37,710 nucleotides of DNA from DATFYI01 sp035315125 (GTDB lineage Bacteria; Chloroflexota; Anaerolineae; Anaerolineales; Anaerolineaceae): assembly GCA_035315125.1 (NCBI GenBank), contig DATFYI010000149.1:1-37710 (forward strand). Reading direction: 5' to 3'. Under the pieces are notes generated by a model. The model was not told where the DNA came from. It saw only the letters and a program-made list of their open reading frames with translations, and did no database searches. A program made the translations under genes and the position numbers. How positions within the stretch are numbered: position 1 is the stretch's first letter; each line of letters starts with the position of its first letter. Shown here in pieces: positions 14,906-22,202 of this stretch.

Positions 14906-15715
14906 ATGGGTCAGGAAAAAACCACGTTGGAAATCATCGCACCGACGGTTGATGAGGCTATCACCAGAGGATTAGGACAGTTGGGGTTATCCCTTGATAC
15001 AGTGGATGTAGAAGTTCTCGACCAGGGCAGCCGAGGATTATTTGGATTGGGTAGTCGACAGGCGCGCGTGCGTTTGAGCATCCGGTCGGCTGTAACTGCA
15101 TCAGAAAAAGAAAAAAAACCCAACCCGATCTCACGGGTTGTAAAAGCGGCGCAGGAAAACCATGCTGTAATATCATCGGCAACAATTGAGGAAACTCCAG
15201 CGCCAGTTAACCCAAAAGCTGAATTGGACCAATCAGAGGAGAACGATCCCACACTGCGAATGTCGGCGGCAGTGGTGCGAGATTTGTTGGAAAAAATGAA
15301 GGTCAAAGCTACGCTGACGGTGAAATATATCGATTCGGAAGATCCGAGCGAACCGCAATCCGTGCTGGTGGACATTCAAGGAGACGATCTGAGTATTTTA
15401 ATTGGCAGGCGTTCTGAAACATTGAATGCTTTGCAATATATTGCCAGTTTGATCGTTGGAAAACAGGCTGGTCACTGGGTTTCGTTGATGATTGATGTGC
15501 AGGGATACCGTACTCGCCGGGAGCGCCAATTGCGGCAGCTTGCCCGCCGCATGGCAGATCAGGCTTTACACACCGGGCGCCGTCAAGTGCTCGAGCCAAT
15601 GCCTGCCAATGAACGGCGCCTGATCCACATCGAGCTGCGTGATCACACCGAAGTTACCACTGAAAGCATCGGTGAGGAACCAAATCGTAAGGTAACTATC
15701 AACCCCAAGAAATAA
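14906..15715 (+). CDS. khpB: RNA-binding protein KhpB (Jag/EloR)
   Basis: A 269-residue RNA-binding protein. It has the Jag N-terminal domain (1-52, with DEAITRGLGQLG and the closing GSRGLFGLGSR), an acidic variable linker (55-115), a KH domain (about 118-195, with ILIGRRSETLNALQYI) and an R3H domain (about 200-262, with ERQLRQLARRMADQAL and a central NERRLIH). Partners of KhpA in this family control cell elongation through mRNA binding. Start is ATG 14906 with GAGGG 6 bases upstream; a TTG at 14888 lies before the ribosome site. It is the last gene of the rpmH unit, as in many bacteria. Confidence 0.92.
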   Translation: MGQEKTTLEIIAPTVDEAITRGLGQLGLSLDTVDVEVLDQGSRGLFGLGSRQARVRLSIRSAVTASEKEKKPNPISRVVKAAQENHAVISSATIEETPAPVNPKAELDQSEENDPTLRMSAAVVRDLLEKMKVKATLTVKYIDSEDPSEPQSVLVDIQGDDLSILIGRRSETLNALQYIASLIVGKQAGHWVSLMIDVQGYRTRRERQLRQLARRMADQALHTGRRQVLEPMPANERRLIHIELRDHTEVTTESIGEEPNRKVTINPKK

Positions 15716-15742
15716 ACATCGGGTTGAAAATTATCTGTTCGG

Positions 15743-15786
15743 GCGTTTCTTTTGGCGGGGTTTCCGAAAGAAGCGCTTTGTTGCTT
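15743..15786 (+). terminator. Probable terminator of the rpmH-khpB unit
   Basis: GCGTTTCTTT (15743-15752) pairs with AAAGAAGCGC (15767-15776) over 10 bases with one G-T wobble, then TTTGTTGCTT. The T-run is broken, so termination may be partial and the phosphorylase gene could receive read-through. Confidence 0.6.
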
Positions 15787-15872
15787 AAAAAGGCCCATTT
15801 TGGTTGTCTTTGCTGGCGGGAATTGTTGAAAGAAAGATGTATATTGAGCGGGATTAAAAAGGGTGATAAAAA

Positions 15873-17177
15873 ATGCGTGCCATCGATATAATAATTAAAA
15901 AACGTGATGGTAATGATTTGAGCCGTGAGGAAATCGATTTCTTTATCGATGGATATTCACGCGGAGAAATACCGGATTATCAGGCATCAGCCTGGGCCAT
16001 GGCGGTGTTGCTGAAGGGCATGACTGATCGTGAAACTACCGATCTCACCCTGGCGATGGTCCATTCCGGCGATACCCTCGATCTTTCGGGGATCATGTCG
16101 ATTGTAGTCGACAAACATTCCACCGGGGGTGTTGGCGACAAGACAACTCTGGTGGTTGAACCCACCGTAGCAGCCTGCGGACTGCCGGTTGGGAAAATGT
16201 CAGGTCATGGGCTGGGTTTTAGCGGCGGCACTTTGGATAAAATGGAATCCATACCGGGTTACAACACGCACCTGTCTGAAAAAGAGTTTATAGATCAATT
16301 GAAGCGGATTGGGATCGTATTGAGTGGTCAAACTAAGGATCTGGCCCCGGCGGATGGAAAGCTGTATGCTCTACGAGATGTAACCGGCACGGTGCCTTCG
16401 ATTCCACTAATCGCTTCATCCGTGATGAGTAAGAAAATCGCTGGGGGGGCAGAGGCGATTTTATTGGATGTAAAAACTGGCTGCGGCGCCTTTATGGAAA
16501 CCCTGGATGACGCTCGAAAACTGGCACGCTTGATGTTGGCGATTGGAGAGATGAGCAACCGTAAGGTGGTAGCTTTGCTCTCAGATATGAACCAACCTCT
16601 GGGTCATGCGGTTGGAAATGCGCTCGAAGTCCGTGAAGCGATTGATACCCTTCACGGTCAGGGTCCCGCAGATTTCTGCGAACATTGTTTAGTTGTCAGC
16701 AGTCATATGTTGGTGCTGGGCAAGCACGCCGCCAATCTGGACGAGGCTCGCCGAATCGCCGAAGATGCTTTGCAAAGCGGGCAGGCCTGGGAACGCTTCA
16801 GGATGCTGGTTCAGGCGCAGGGCGGCGATGTTCGATTTGTGGACGAGCCTGAGCGGCTGGCAAAAGCCCCTCTGGTGGAGACGACGGTTGCGCCACGTTC
16901 TGGCTATCTAAAAGAGATCCAGGCGCGTGAAATTGGAGAAGCATCTGTCGATTTAGGGGCCGGGCGTGCCCGCAAAGAAGATCCTATTGACCATGCCGTA
17001 GGGATTGTGGTACATCACAAGGTGGGCGACCAGGTGAAGATTGGGGAGCCACTTTTCACTATTCATGCCAGCGCCCCGGAAAAGCTGCAGCAGGCAAGCC
17101 AAAGAGTGTTGGCAGCCCACCAATGGAGCGATGAGCCCTGTCCAGCGCTGCCGTTGATTTATGATGTAATTTCTTAA
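15873..17177 (+). CDS. pdp: Pyrimidine-nucleoside (thymidine) phosphorylase
   Basis: A 434-residue enzyme of nucleoside salvage that splits thymidine, deoxyuridine or uridine with phosphate into base and (deoxy)ribose-1-phosphate. The phosphate and sugar site is visible as VDKHSTGGVGDKTTL, and the family signature as SGHGLGFSGGTLDKMESIPG. In well-studied enzymes this signature starts SGRGLGHTGG; here Arg is His and His is Phe, a variant that may be common in this lineage. The C-terminal domain (about 345-434) includes DHAVGIVVHHKVGDQV, the biotinyl-like fold expected at this end. It has AAGGG upstream of ATG. Length fits the family (430-440). Confidence 0.9.
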   Translation: MRAIDIIIKKRDGNDLSREEIDFFIDGYSRGEIPDYQASAWAMAVLLKGMTDRETTDLTLAMVHSGDTLDLSGIMSIVVDKHSTGGVGDKTTLVVEPTVAACGLPVGKMSGHGLGFSGGTLDKMESIPGYNTHLSEKEFIDQLKRIGIVLSGQTKDLAPADGKLYALRDVTGTVPSIPLIASSVMSKKIAGGAEAILLDVKTGCGAFMETLDDARKLARLMLAIGEMSNRKVVALLSDMNQPLGHAVGNALEVREAIDTLHGQGPADFCEHCLVVSSHMLVLGKHAANLDEARRIAEDALQSGQAWERFRMLVQAQGGDVRFVDEPERLAKAPLVETTVAPRSGYLKEIQAREIGEASVDLGAGRARKEDPIDHAVGIVVHHKVGDQVKIGEPLFTIHASAPEKLQQASQRVLAAHQWSDEPCPALPLIYDVIS

Positions 17178-17187
17178 AAATGCCCTA

Positions 17188-17216
17188 TTGACAAACCCGA
17201 TTCTGTGAAGTATAGT
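17188..17216 (+). promoter_or_regulatory. Consensus promoter of the mgtA leader
   Basis: TTGACA (17188-17193) and TATAGT (17211-17216) lie 17 bases apart. This is one of the best sigma-70 matches in the window. Transcription should start near 17223, leaving about 380 bases before the mgtA start codon. Confidence 0.85.
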
Positions 17217-17245
17217 ACTTTTGCTTTGGAGAAAGCTTAAATAAA

Positions 17246-17350
17246 ATGGACGATGGAAGTAGTAGTAGTTCTTATAATCAAATACACCTTCTAAAGAAGT
17301 CGCTAAAGGCTTCCAATGGATGGATGGAAGAGCAGTTGCTATTAGCGTAA
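17246..17350 (+). CDS. Possible 34-codon leader ORF upstream of mgtA
   Basis: The ORF encodes 34 residues beginning MDDGSSSSSYNQ and ending MEEQLLLA. It lies wholly between the leader promoter and terminator, and its stop codon is in the loop of the 17338-17362 hairpin. A GGAG is present but 14 bases from ATG, which is too far for a good start. Magnesium-transport genes of enterobacteria (mgtA, mgtC) have short leader peptides that sense Mg2+ by ribosome instability on acidic or proline codons; this ORF starts with two aspartates. The comparison is only an idea, and the ORF could be chance. Confidence 0.28.
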   Translation: MDDGSSSSSYNQIHLLKKSLKASNGWMEEQLLLA

Positions 17351-17378
17351 AGCGATAATAGCCCTATTTTCATGCCTG

Positions 17379-17409
17379 CCCCACATCCATTCTGGAGTGG
17401 GGTTTTTTT
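17379..17409 (+). terminator. Intrinsic terminator inside the mgtA leader
   Basis: CCCCAC (17379-17384), a bulged A, and TCCA (17386-17389) pair with TGGA and GTGGGG up to 17402, around a TTC loop, followed by seven T's (17403-17409). It is flanked by a perfect 12-bp inverted repeat, TTCATGCCTGCC (17369-17380) and GGCAGGCATGAA (17425-17436), whose left arm shares two C's with the terminator stem. Confidence 0.88.
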
Positions 17410-17413
17410 ATAA

Positions 17414-17600
17414 GTCTCGTGAAAGGCAGGCATGAATGCGCCAGAAAAACTTAATCTTATTTAGACCACGTGGCCACGTGCCGAGACACATACCTCCAAT
17501 TAAATTGCTTGCTTAAAGGCTGGAATTTCCGAAATACTATCTTCCGAGCCAGCCGCAGAAAAGAGTAATTTCAGGAATTTAGTTAAAGCAATGGAGGTAT
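17414..17600 (+). promoter_or_regulatory. Long-range helices hiding the mgtA ribosome binding site
   Basis: After the terminator, GTCTCG (17414-17419) pairs with CGAGAC (17482-17487). Then ATACCTCCA (17490-17498) pairs perfectly with TGGAGGTAT (17592-17600), which contains the mgtA Shine-Dalgarno GGAGG (17593-17597). The helix goes on, after a 6-base bulge, with TTGCTT (17505-17510) and AAGCAA (17586-17591), for 15 pairs in all. A hairpin GGCTGG/CCAGCC (17518-17523, 17549-17554) sits inside. A 14-base palindrome CACGTGGCCACGTG is at 17467-17480. This is the layout of a translational switch; what it senses is unknown. Confidence 0.6.
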
Positions 17601-17603
17601 ATT

Positions 17604-20234
17604 ATGGGTTTTTTGTCAACAATTCTCACACGGCCATTACACGGCATAGAACCAAACCGGACAAACACTGTTCACGTTTCTAATAAATTATTAGACAGCG
17701 CTCATCTGGAATCCACAATCCTTCTCAACCAATTGAATACCTCACTGGCAGGTCTCAGCCAGGAAGAATACGAAGCCCGGCTGGAACAATTTGGTCCTAA
17801 CGTGGTTGCGCGCGAGAAACGGCAATCTCCCATGCTGAGGCTGTTGGATAATATAAAGAACCCGCTGGTCATCTTATTGTCCGCACTGGGTTTAATTTCA
17901 TATTTCACTGCGGATGTGAGCGGAGCCATTGTAATTGCAATAATAGTTCTTTTGGGCCTGGTGCTGCGCTTTTTCCAGGAACAACGCGCTGATAATGCCG
18001 CAGAAAAACTCAAGGCTATGGTCAACACGACCGCTTCTGTACTACGAAATGGCAACCGCCAGGAAGTTCCTTTGCACGAGTTAGTTCCAGGTGATATCGT
18101 GCAGCTTTCAGCCGGGGATATGATCCCGGCGGATGTGCGAATTCTAAATGCCAAAGACCTGTTTATCAACCAGGCAGCTTTAACCGGTGAATCGCTGCCG
18201 GTCGAGAAAATATCCACTTTTCATGATTTAAAAGTATCTAATGCGTTGGAAATAACGAATATTGGTTTTCTGGGCTCCAACGTTGAAAGCGGGACAGCTA
18301 ACGCCGTTGTTGTTTTGACCGGTAGCGAAACTTATTTTGGGTCGTTAGCCAATAGTATTACCGGGCAGCGCCAGTTAACCAGCTTTGACAAGGGGGTTAA
18401 CAAATTTACCTGGCTGATGATCAGCTTTATGCTGGTGATGGTTCCGGCGGTCTTCGTGATCAATGGAATCAGCAAAGGGAATTGGTTAGAAGCCTTCCTG
18501 TTTGCACTGGCAGTGGCAGTGGGTTTGACGCCCGAGATGCTGCCAATGATCGTGACGGTAAACCTGTCAAAAGGCGCCATCGCCATGTCGCATAAAAAGG
18601 TTATCGTCAAACGACTTAATTCAATTCAAAACTTTGGGGCGATGGATGTGCTCTGCACGGATAAGACCGGTACAATTACCGAGGGACGAATTGTTCTTGA
18701 GAAACACCTGGATGTTTCGGGGCACGAGAATGATGAGATCCTCTATCAGGCTTACCTGAACAGTTACTATCAGACCGGTTTGAAGAATTTAATGGATGTG
18801 GCCGTGCTCGAGCATGTTCAACTGGAACGGCGGGCGATGGTGGATGACCGTTATCACAAGATCGATGAAATCCCCTTCGATTTCCACCGCAGGCGCATGT
18901 CGGTTGTTGTGGAAGACGACGAAGGCAATCGCGTGCTGATTACAAAAGGTGCAGTAGAAGAGCTCTTTAATATCAGCACACGCGTGGAAGTACGTGGGGA
19001 AGTGCTTGCGCGCCTGCCTGAATACGACCTTAAGCGAAAGGCGCTGGTCGATCAGCTCAATGCGCAAGGTTTCAGGGTAATTGCCGTAGCCTACAAACCC
19101 TTGCCTGGCCATGGGGAGGTCGCCTATTCGGTTTTAGATGAGAGTGACATGATCTTAAAAGGGTTCCTGGCATTTCTGGATCCACCCAAGGATAGCGCGC
19201 CGGAGGCATTGAGCAAGCTCAACCAATATAACGTCCAGGTTAAGATACTGACAGGCGATAACGATCTGGTTACCACTACCATTTGCCAGCAAGTCGGTCT
19301 CTGTGTTGAGAACATCCTGCTGGGTTCGGATATCGAAGCGATGAGCGAAGCAGAATTAGCTCAGGCGGCTGAAAAAACCAGCGTGTTTGCCAAGCTCTCA
19401 CCTGCGCACAAGGAGCGTATTATCCGGGCTCTGCAAAAAGCTGGTCATGTTGTTGGCTTCATGGGTGACGGAATTAATGATGCCCCAGCTCTCAAGGCGG
19501 CGGATGTGGGGATATCAGTTAACACGGCAGTAGATATCGCCAAGGAGTCATCAGACATCATTCTATTGGAAAACAGCCTGCTGGTTTTGGAGCAGGGTGT
19601 GGTGGAAGGTCGAAAGGTGTTTGGCAACATCATTAAATACATTAAAATGGCTGCCAGCTCAAATTTTGGCAATATGTTTAGCGTAGTTGGAGCCAGCGCC
19701 TTTCTGCCGTTTCTACCCATGCTGCCCTTGCAAGTGTTAACCAACAACCTGTTGTATGATTTTTCGCAAACTTCCATCCCGACTGATGATGTAGACCCTG
19801 AGTGGCTGGCCAAACCGCGCAAATGGACCATAGGCGAGTTGCGACGCTTTATCGTTTTTATCGGGCCGATCAGCTCAATCTTCGATTACTGCACCTTTTT
19901 TTTGATGTTGTATGTTTTCAACTGTTGGGCGAACCCAACTTTGTTTCAGACAGGCTGGTTTGTCGAATCACTCTTTACCCAGACGTTGATCATTCATGTC
20001 ATACGTACCAATAAGATTCCTTTTATACAAAGCCGGGCCAGTTGGCCACTGCTTTTAACCTCATTGTTGATCGTAAGCATTGGAGCATATTTACCATTTT
20101 CACCTCTGGCAAGTTTATTGGGTTTTACTGCGCTGCCGCCGTCCTATTGGCTGTACTTGCTGGCAATGTTACTCAGTTACATCGCTTTGACCCAGGTGGT
20201 AAAAACCTGGTTTGTTCGCCGGTTTGGTGATTAA
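17604..20234 (+). CDS. mgtA: Magnesium-importing P-type ATPase MgtA
   Basis: An 876-residue P3B-type ATPase that brings Mg2+ into the cell using ATP. Motifs: TGES at 194-197 (actuator domain), the phosphorylated Asp in DKTGT at 353-357, and GDGINDAP near 621-628. The membrane segment before the phosphorylation site reads VALTPEMLPMIV, and the segment SNFGNMFSVVGASAFLPFLPMLPLQ together with NNLLYDFSQ is typical of MgtA/MgtB. The N-terminal 45 residues are variable, then LNTSLAGLSQEEYEARL begins the cation-ATPase N domain. The Shine-Dalgarno GGAGG is 6 bases before ATG and is sequestered in a long-range helix. Magnesium is assigned from family resemblance. Confidence 0.93.
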   Translation: MGFLSTILTRPLHGIEPNRTNTVHVSNKLLDSAHLESTILLNQLNTSLAGLSQEEYEARLEQFGPNVVAREKRQSPMLRLLDNIKNPLVILLSALGLISYFTADVSGAIVIAIIVLLGLVLRFFQEQRADNAAEKLKAMVNTTASVLRNGNRQEVPLHELVPGDIVQLSAGDMIPADVRILNAKDLFINQAALTGESLPVEKISTFHDLKVSNALEITNIGFLGSNVESGTANAVVVLTGSETYFGSLANSITGQRQLTSFDKGVNKFTWLMISFMLVMVPAVFVINGISKGNWLEAFLFALAVAVGLTPEMLPMIVTVNLSKGAIAMSHKKVIVKRLNSIQNFGAMDVLCTDKTGTITEGRIVLEKHLDVSGHENDEILYQAYLNSYYQTGLKNLMDVAVLEHVQLERRAMVDDRYHKIDEIPFDFHRRRMSVVVEDDEGNRVLITKGAVEELFNISTRVEVRGEVLARLPEYDLKRKALVDQLNAQGFRVIAVAYKPLPGHGEVAYSVLDESDMILKGFLAFLDPPKDSAPEALSKLNQYNVQVKILTGDNDLVTTTICQQVGLCVENILLGSDIEAMSEAELAQAAEKTSVFAKLSPAHKERIIRALQKAGHVVGFMGDGINDAPALKAADVGISVNTAVDIAKESSDIILLENSLLVLEQGVVEGRKVFGNIIKYIKMAASSNFGNMFSVVGASAFLPFLPMLPLQVLTNNLLYDFSQTSIPTDDVDPEWLAKPRKWTIGELRRFIVFIGPISSIFDYCTFFLMLYVFNCWANPTLFQTGWFVESLFTQTLIIHVIRTNKIPFIQSRASWPLLLTSLLIVSIGAYLPFSPLASLLGFTALPPSYWLYLLAMLLSYIALTQVVKTWFVRRFGD

Positions 20235-20307
20235 AAATAAGCCTACCAAAAAAGAACGATATACTGACGGGACTCAGTTATTACTTCTGGCGCAGATAAC
20301 TCAGTAG

Positions 20308-20418
20308 ACCTACCTGGATTGTAGCGTGTTAATGGGGACAAAATACTACTATACGGTCAGAGCATTGCATGCGGGTGAAATTGAAAGTTTACGGGCAGAG
20401 GAAGTCTCAGCTCCATAA
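20308..20418 (+). pseudogene. Remnant of a fibronectin type III domain
   Basis: Translating 20308-20418 gives 36 residues ending at a stop, with the pattern GTKYYYTVRAL and then EEVSAP. This matches the last strands of an FN3 domain as found in surface proteins, where the usual form is GTxYYYxVxA followed by xxVSAxP. There is no start codon, a stop lies in frame just upstream, and another frame directly before is also open for a short way, so a frameshifted, decayed end of a larger gene is likely. The parent gene is not in the window. Confidence 0.5.
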
Positions 20419-20474
20419 TGTCCAGGCCCTTCTATTTTTCGTGGGCCAGCGTGAGAAAACCCATAAAGATGGCG

Positions 20475-20483
20475 TGGTATAAT
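20475..20483 (+). promoter_or_regulatory. Extended -10 promoter of the LysM/M23 gene
   Basis: TGGTATAAT, that is TG one base before a perfect TATAAT. The matching -35 position (GAAAAC) is poor, as is usual with extended -10 promoters. Confidence 0.55.
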
Positions 20484-20574
20484 GTGTCAAATCCCACGAT
20501 ATTATTCAGATTTAGCAGTCAAACCCAGGATTTTTGATTAAATGTAATACCTGAGATGCTTATCTTATTCATTG

Positions 20575-21774
20575 ATGGATGAATGCTTGGCAGATAAGAA
20601 AATATTGGAGCTTAAATTAAATTTGTTAAAGCGAATAAATAAAATCTGGCAGTGGCTTAACCGCCCCGATCACGAAAAATTGGCACAGATTTTGAGCACT
20701 GCCTTGATTTGCCTGTCTTTATTGGGTATGTTGTTAATCATAAAAGATTCCTCCCTCGGAGCGGCTAACACATCTGCATCCGGCCAATCTCGATCAGGAG
20801 TTGTGCTGGCGGCGCTCCCGGCGGTATCGGCCCATACAGGATCAGCTTCTCAAGCCGGGCCCCCCGTTATCTTATTGGAAGGCGGCATTACCCGGTTGAC
20901 CCAATTACACACGATCCTTCCTGATCCGGCGCGCTTCCAGATTACCCAGTATACTGTCCAGCCGGGAGATACGATTTTTGACATTGCAAAAAAATTCAAC
21001 TTGAAGCCATCGACTTTGTTGTGGGGCAATCTAACCAAGCTGGGGGACAATCCGGAAATGATTACACCCAACCAGGTCTTGAATATCTTGCCGGTAGATG
21101 GCGTTTATTATCAGTGGCAGGCCGGCGATGGGTTGAACGGGGTTGCTAAAGGGCTGGGTGTAAAACCTGAAGATATCGTCAATTTTCCTGGCAACCATCT
21201 CGATGCCCAAACGATCGGCAATTACTCAAACCCCAATATCAAGGTGGGTACCTGGCTGATCGTGCCGGGCGGTTCTCGCAACTTCATAACCTGGAGTGCA
21301 CCGACCATCTCTCGCTTCAGTCCTGGTTCTGCTCGGCTATACGGCCCAGGCGCCTGTTCCAAACCGGTGGATGGGGCAGTCGGCACCGGGACTTTTACAT
21401 TTCCGACAGTGGATCACTGGCTATCGGGATATGATTACACACCCGAGGCTAACCATCCGGCCGTCGATTTTGCCGGGACGATGGGGAATGCTATTTACGC
21501 CGCCGATAACGGCGTGGTGGTCTACGCCGGCTGGAATGATTGGGGCTATGGTAATGTAACCGTTATCGACCACGGCAATGGTTTCCAGACCCTGTATGGT
21601 CACCAGAGCCAGATCCGTGTTCAGTGTGGAGAAAGCGTTTATAAAGGTGACCTGATCGGCAACATGGGTAGCACCGGTAATTCGTCTGGGCCTCACCTGC
21701 ATTTCGAGATGTGGTATGACGGAGATCACGTAAATCCGCACAATTATTTAGCAATTTTGCCTGGATCAGGTTAA
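20575..21774 (+). CDS. Membrane-anchored LysM/M23 cell-wall endopeptidase
   Basis: A 399-residue type II membrane protein: a cytoplasmic N-terminus (1-37), one membrane helix (38-56), then two LysM peptidoglycan-binding modules (126-172, with TVQPGDTIFDIAKKF; and 179-230, weaker) and a C-terminal M23 peptidase domain (293-390). Zinc ligands are H294 and D298 (HPAVD) and H376 in HLHF (374-377); H343 and H374 complete the site. Such enzymes cut peptide cross-links and help cell growth or division. It could instead be an activator with a regulatory role, but all catalytic residues are present. Start ATG 20575 lacks a clear Shine-Dalgarno, so the N-terminus is uncertain. Confidence 0.88.
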   Translation: MDECLADKKILELKLNLLKRINKIWQWLNRPDHEKLAQILSTALICLSLLGMLLIIKDSSLGAANTSASGQSRSGVVLAALPAVSAHTGSASQAGPPVILLEGGITRLTQLHTILPDPARFQITQYTVQPGDTIFDIAKKFNLKPSTLLWGNLTKLGDNPEMITPNQVLNILPVDGVYYQWQAGDGLNGVAKGLGVKPEDIVNFPGNHLDAQTIGNYSNPNIKVGTWLIVPGGSRNFITWSAPTISRFSPGSARLYGPGACSKPVDGAVGTGTFTFPTVDHWLSGYDYTPEANHPAVDFAGTMGNAIYAADNGVVVYAGWNDWGYGNVTVIDHGNGFQTLYGHQSQIRVQCGESVYKGDLIGNMGSTGNSSGPHLHFEMWYDGDHVNPHNYLAILPGSG

Positions 21775-21859
21775 AAATTAGCCAATCCAGGATTTTTACG
21801 AAAGAATCCGGGCGCAAGTTGTGTCAAAAAATTACGAAGCTGATTATTTCTCACTTCAA

Positions 21860-21888
21860 TTGACCTTTTATGTCATTTGTGGCATAAT
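21860..21888 (+). promoter_or_regulatory. Promoter of the ileS T-box transcript
   Basis: TTGACC at 21860-21865 and CATAAT at 21883-21888 are separated by 17 bases. The start site would be near 21895, just before the T-box stem I. Confidence 0.75.
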
Positions 21889-21904
21889 CGAAACTATCTT
21901 TTAA

Positions 21905-22180
21905 AGGCGATGATGGAAACGAGTAGGTCTGCAGGGCGCCATCAGCGAGCCTGGGGTTGGGTGGAAGCCGGGCGGGCAGCGTAGACCGAAAATCCTTCCG
22001 GAGCTGTAATCTGAATGCAGGTTTTTGCCTGCTAGTAGGTGCACCGTCCACGCCAGTCGTTATACCGGCGCAGGTTCGTCCGCAAAAGGATGAACTTGAA
22101 AAAAGTGCTCATCGTAAGATGAGAAACAGGGTGGTACCGCGAGAGTTGCTCTCGTCCCTGTCCCGGGATGGGAGATTTTT
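21905..22180 (+). ncRNA. T-box leader (isoleucine) controlling ileS
   Basis: A tRNA-sensing leader RNA. The T-box sequence GGTGGTACCGCG is at 22130-22141. The stem I base shows GATGATGGAAACGAGTAG, with GGTCT/AGACC closing above the specifier loop. The distal loop has GGTTGGGTGGAAGCC. The likely specifier codon is ATC (isoleucine) at 21992-21994, preceded by GAAA. The terminator is CTCTCGTCCC (22149-22158) pairing with GGGATGGGAG (22165-22174), then ATTTTT; its 5' arm competes with the T-box helix (ACAGGG/CCCTGT). Uncharged isoleucine tRNA should favour read-through into ileS. Confidence 0.92.
22149..22180 (+). terminator. T-box-controlled terminator before ileS
   Basis: Ten pairs (two G-T wobbles) around a TGTCCC loop, then A and five T's. 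It uses bases that the antiterminator needs, so the two folds exclude each other. Confidence 0.85.
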
Positions 22181-22202
22181 ATTTAATTTTGCAGGAGGTC
22201 GG

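Larger units (their letters stand above)
17223..17410 (+). ncRNA. Candidate structured leader RNA or small RNA upstream of mgtA
   Basis: The segment between a consensus promoter and a strong terminator is about 188 bases. Hairpins that can be read by eye are CTTC/GAAG around a TAAA loop (17288-17299), CTTCCA/TGGAAG (17310-17330), GCTATTA/TAATAGC (17338-17362) and the terminator (17379-17402). It could be an independent small RNA, or the aborted transcript of the downstream magnesium ATPase. I compared it from memory with the M-box magnesium riboswitch, the ydaO, NiCo and yybP-ykoY classes and could not find their conserved cores. Confidence 0.45.
20235..20574 (+). other. Intergenic region mgtA to LysM/M23 gene
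   Basis: The 340 bases hold the FN3 remnant and, nearer the next gene, an extended -10 promoter: TG at 20475-20476 and TATAAT at 20478-20483, with no good -35. GGCCC and GGGCC near 20424-20446 could form a short stem. I see no convincing terminator for mgtA. Confidence 0.4.

Noticed and set aside
17223..17603. Known M-box or NiCo riboswitch before mgtA
   Set aside because: I could not find the conserved core sequences of either class by eye; a covariance search is needed for certainty.
21957..22202. N-terminal extension of ileS
   Set aside because: The stretch is the T-box leader with its terminator; ATG 22203 has AGGAGG and fits the IleS start.
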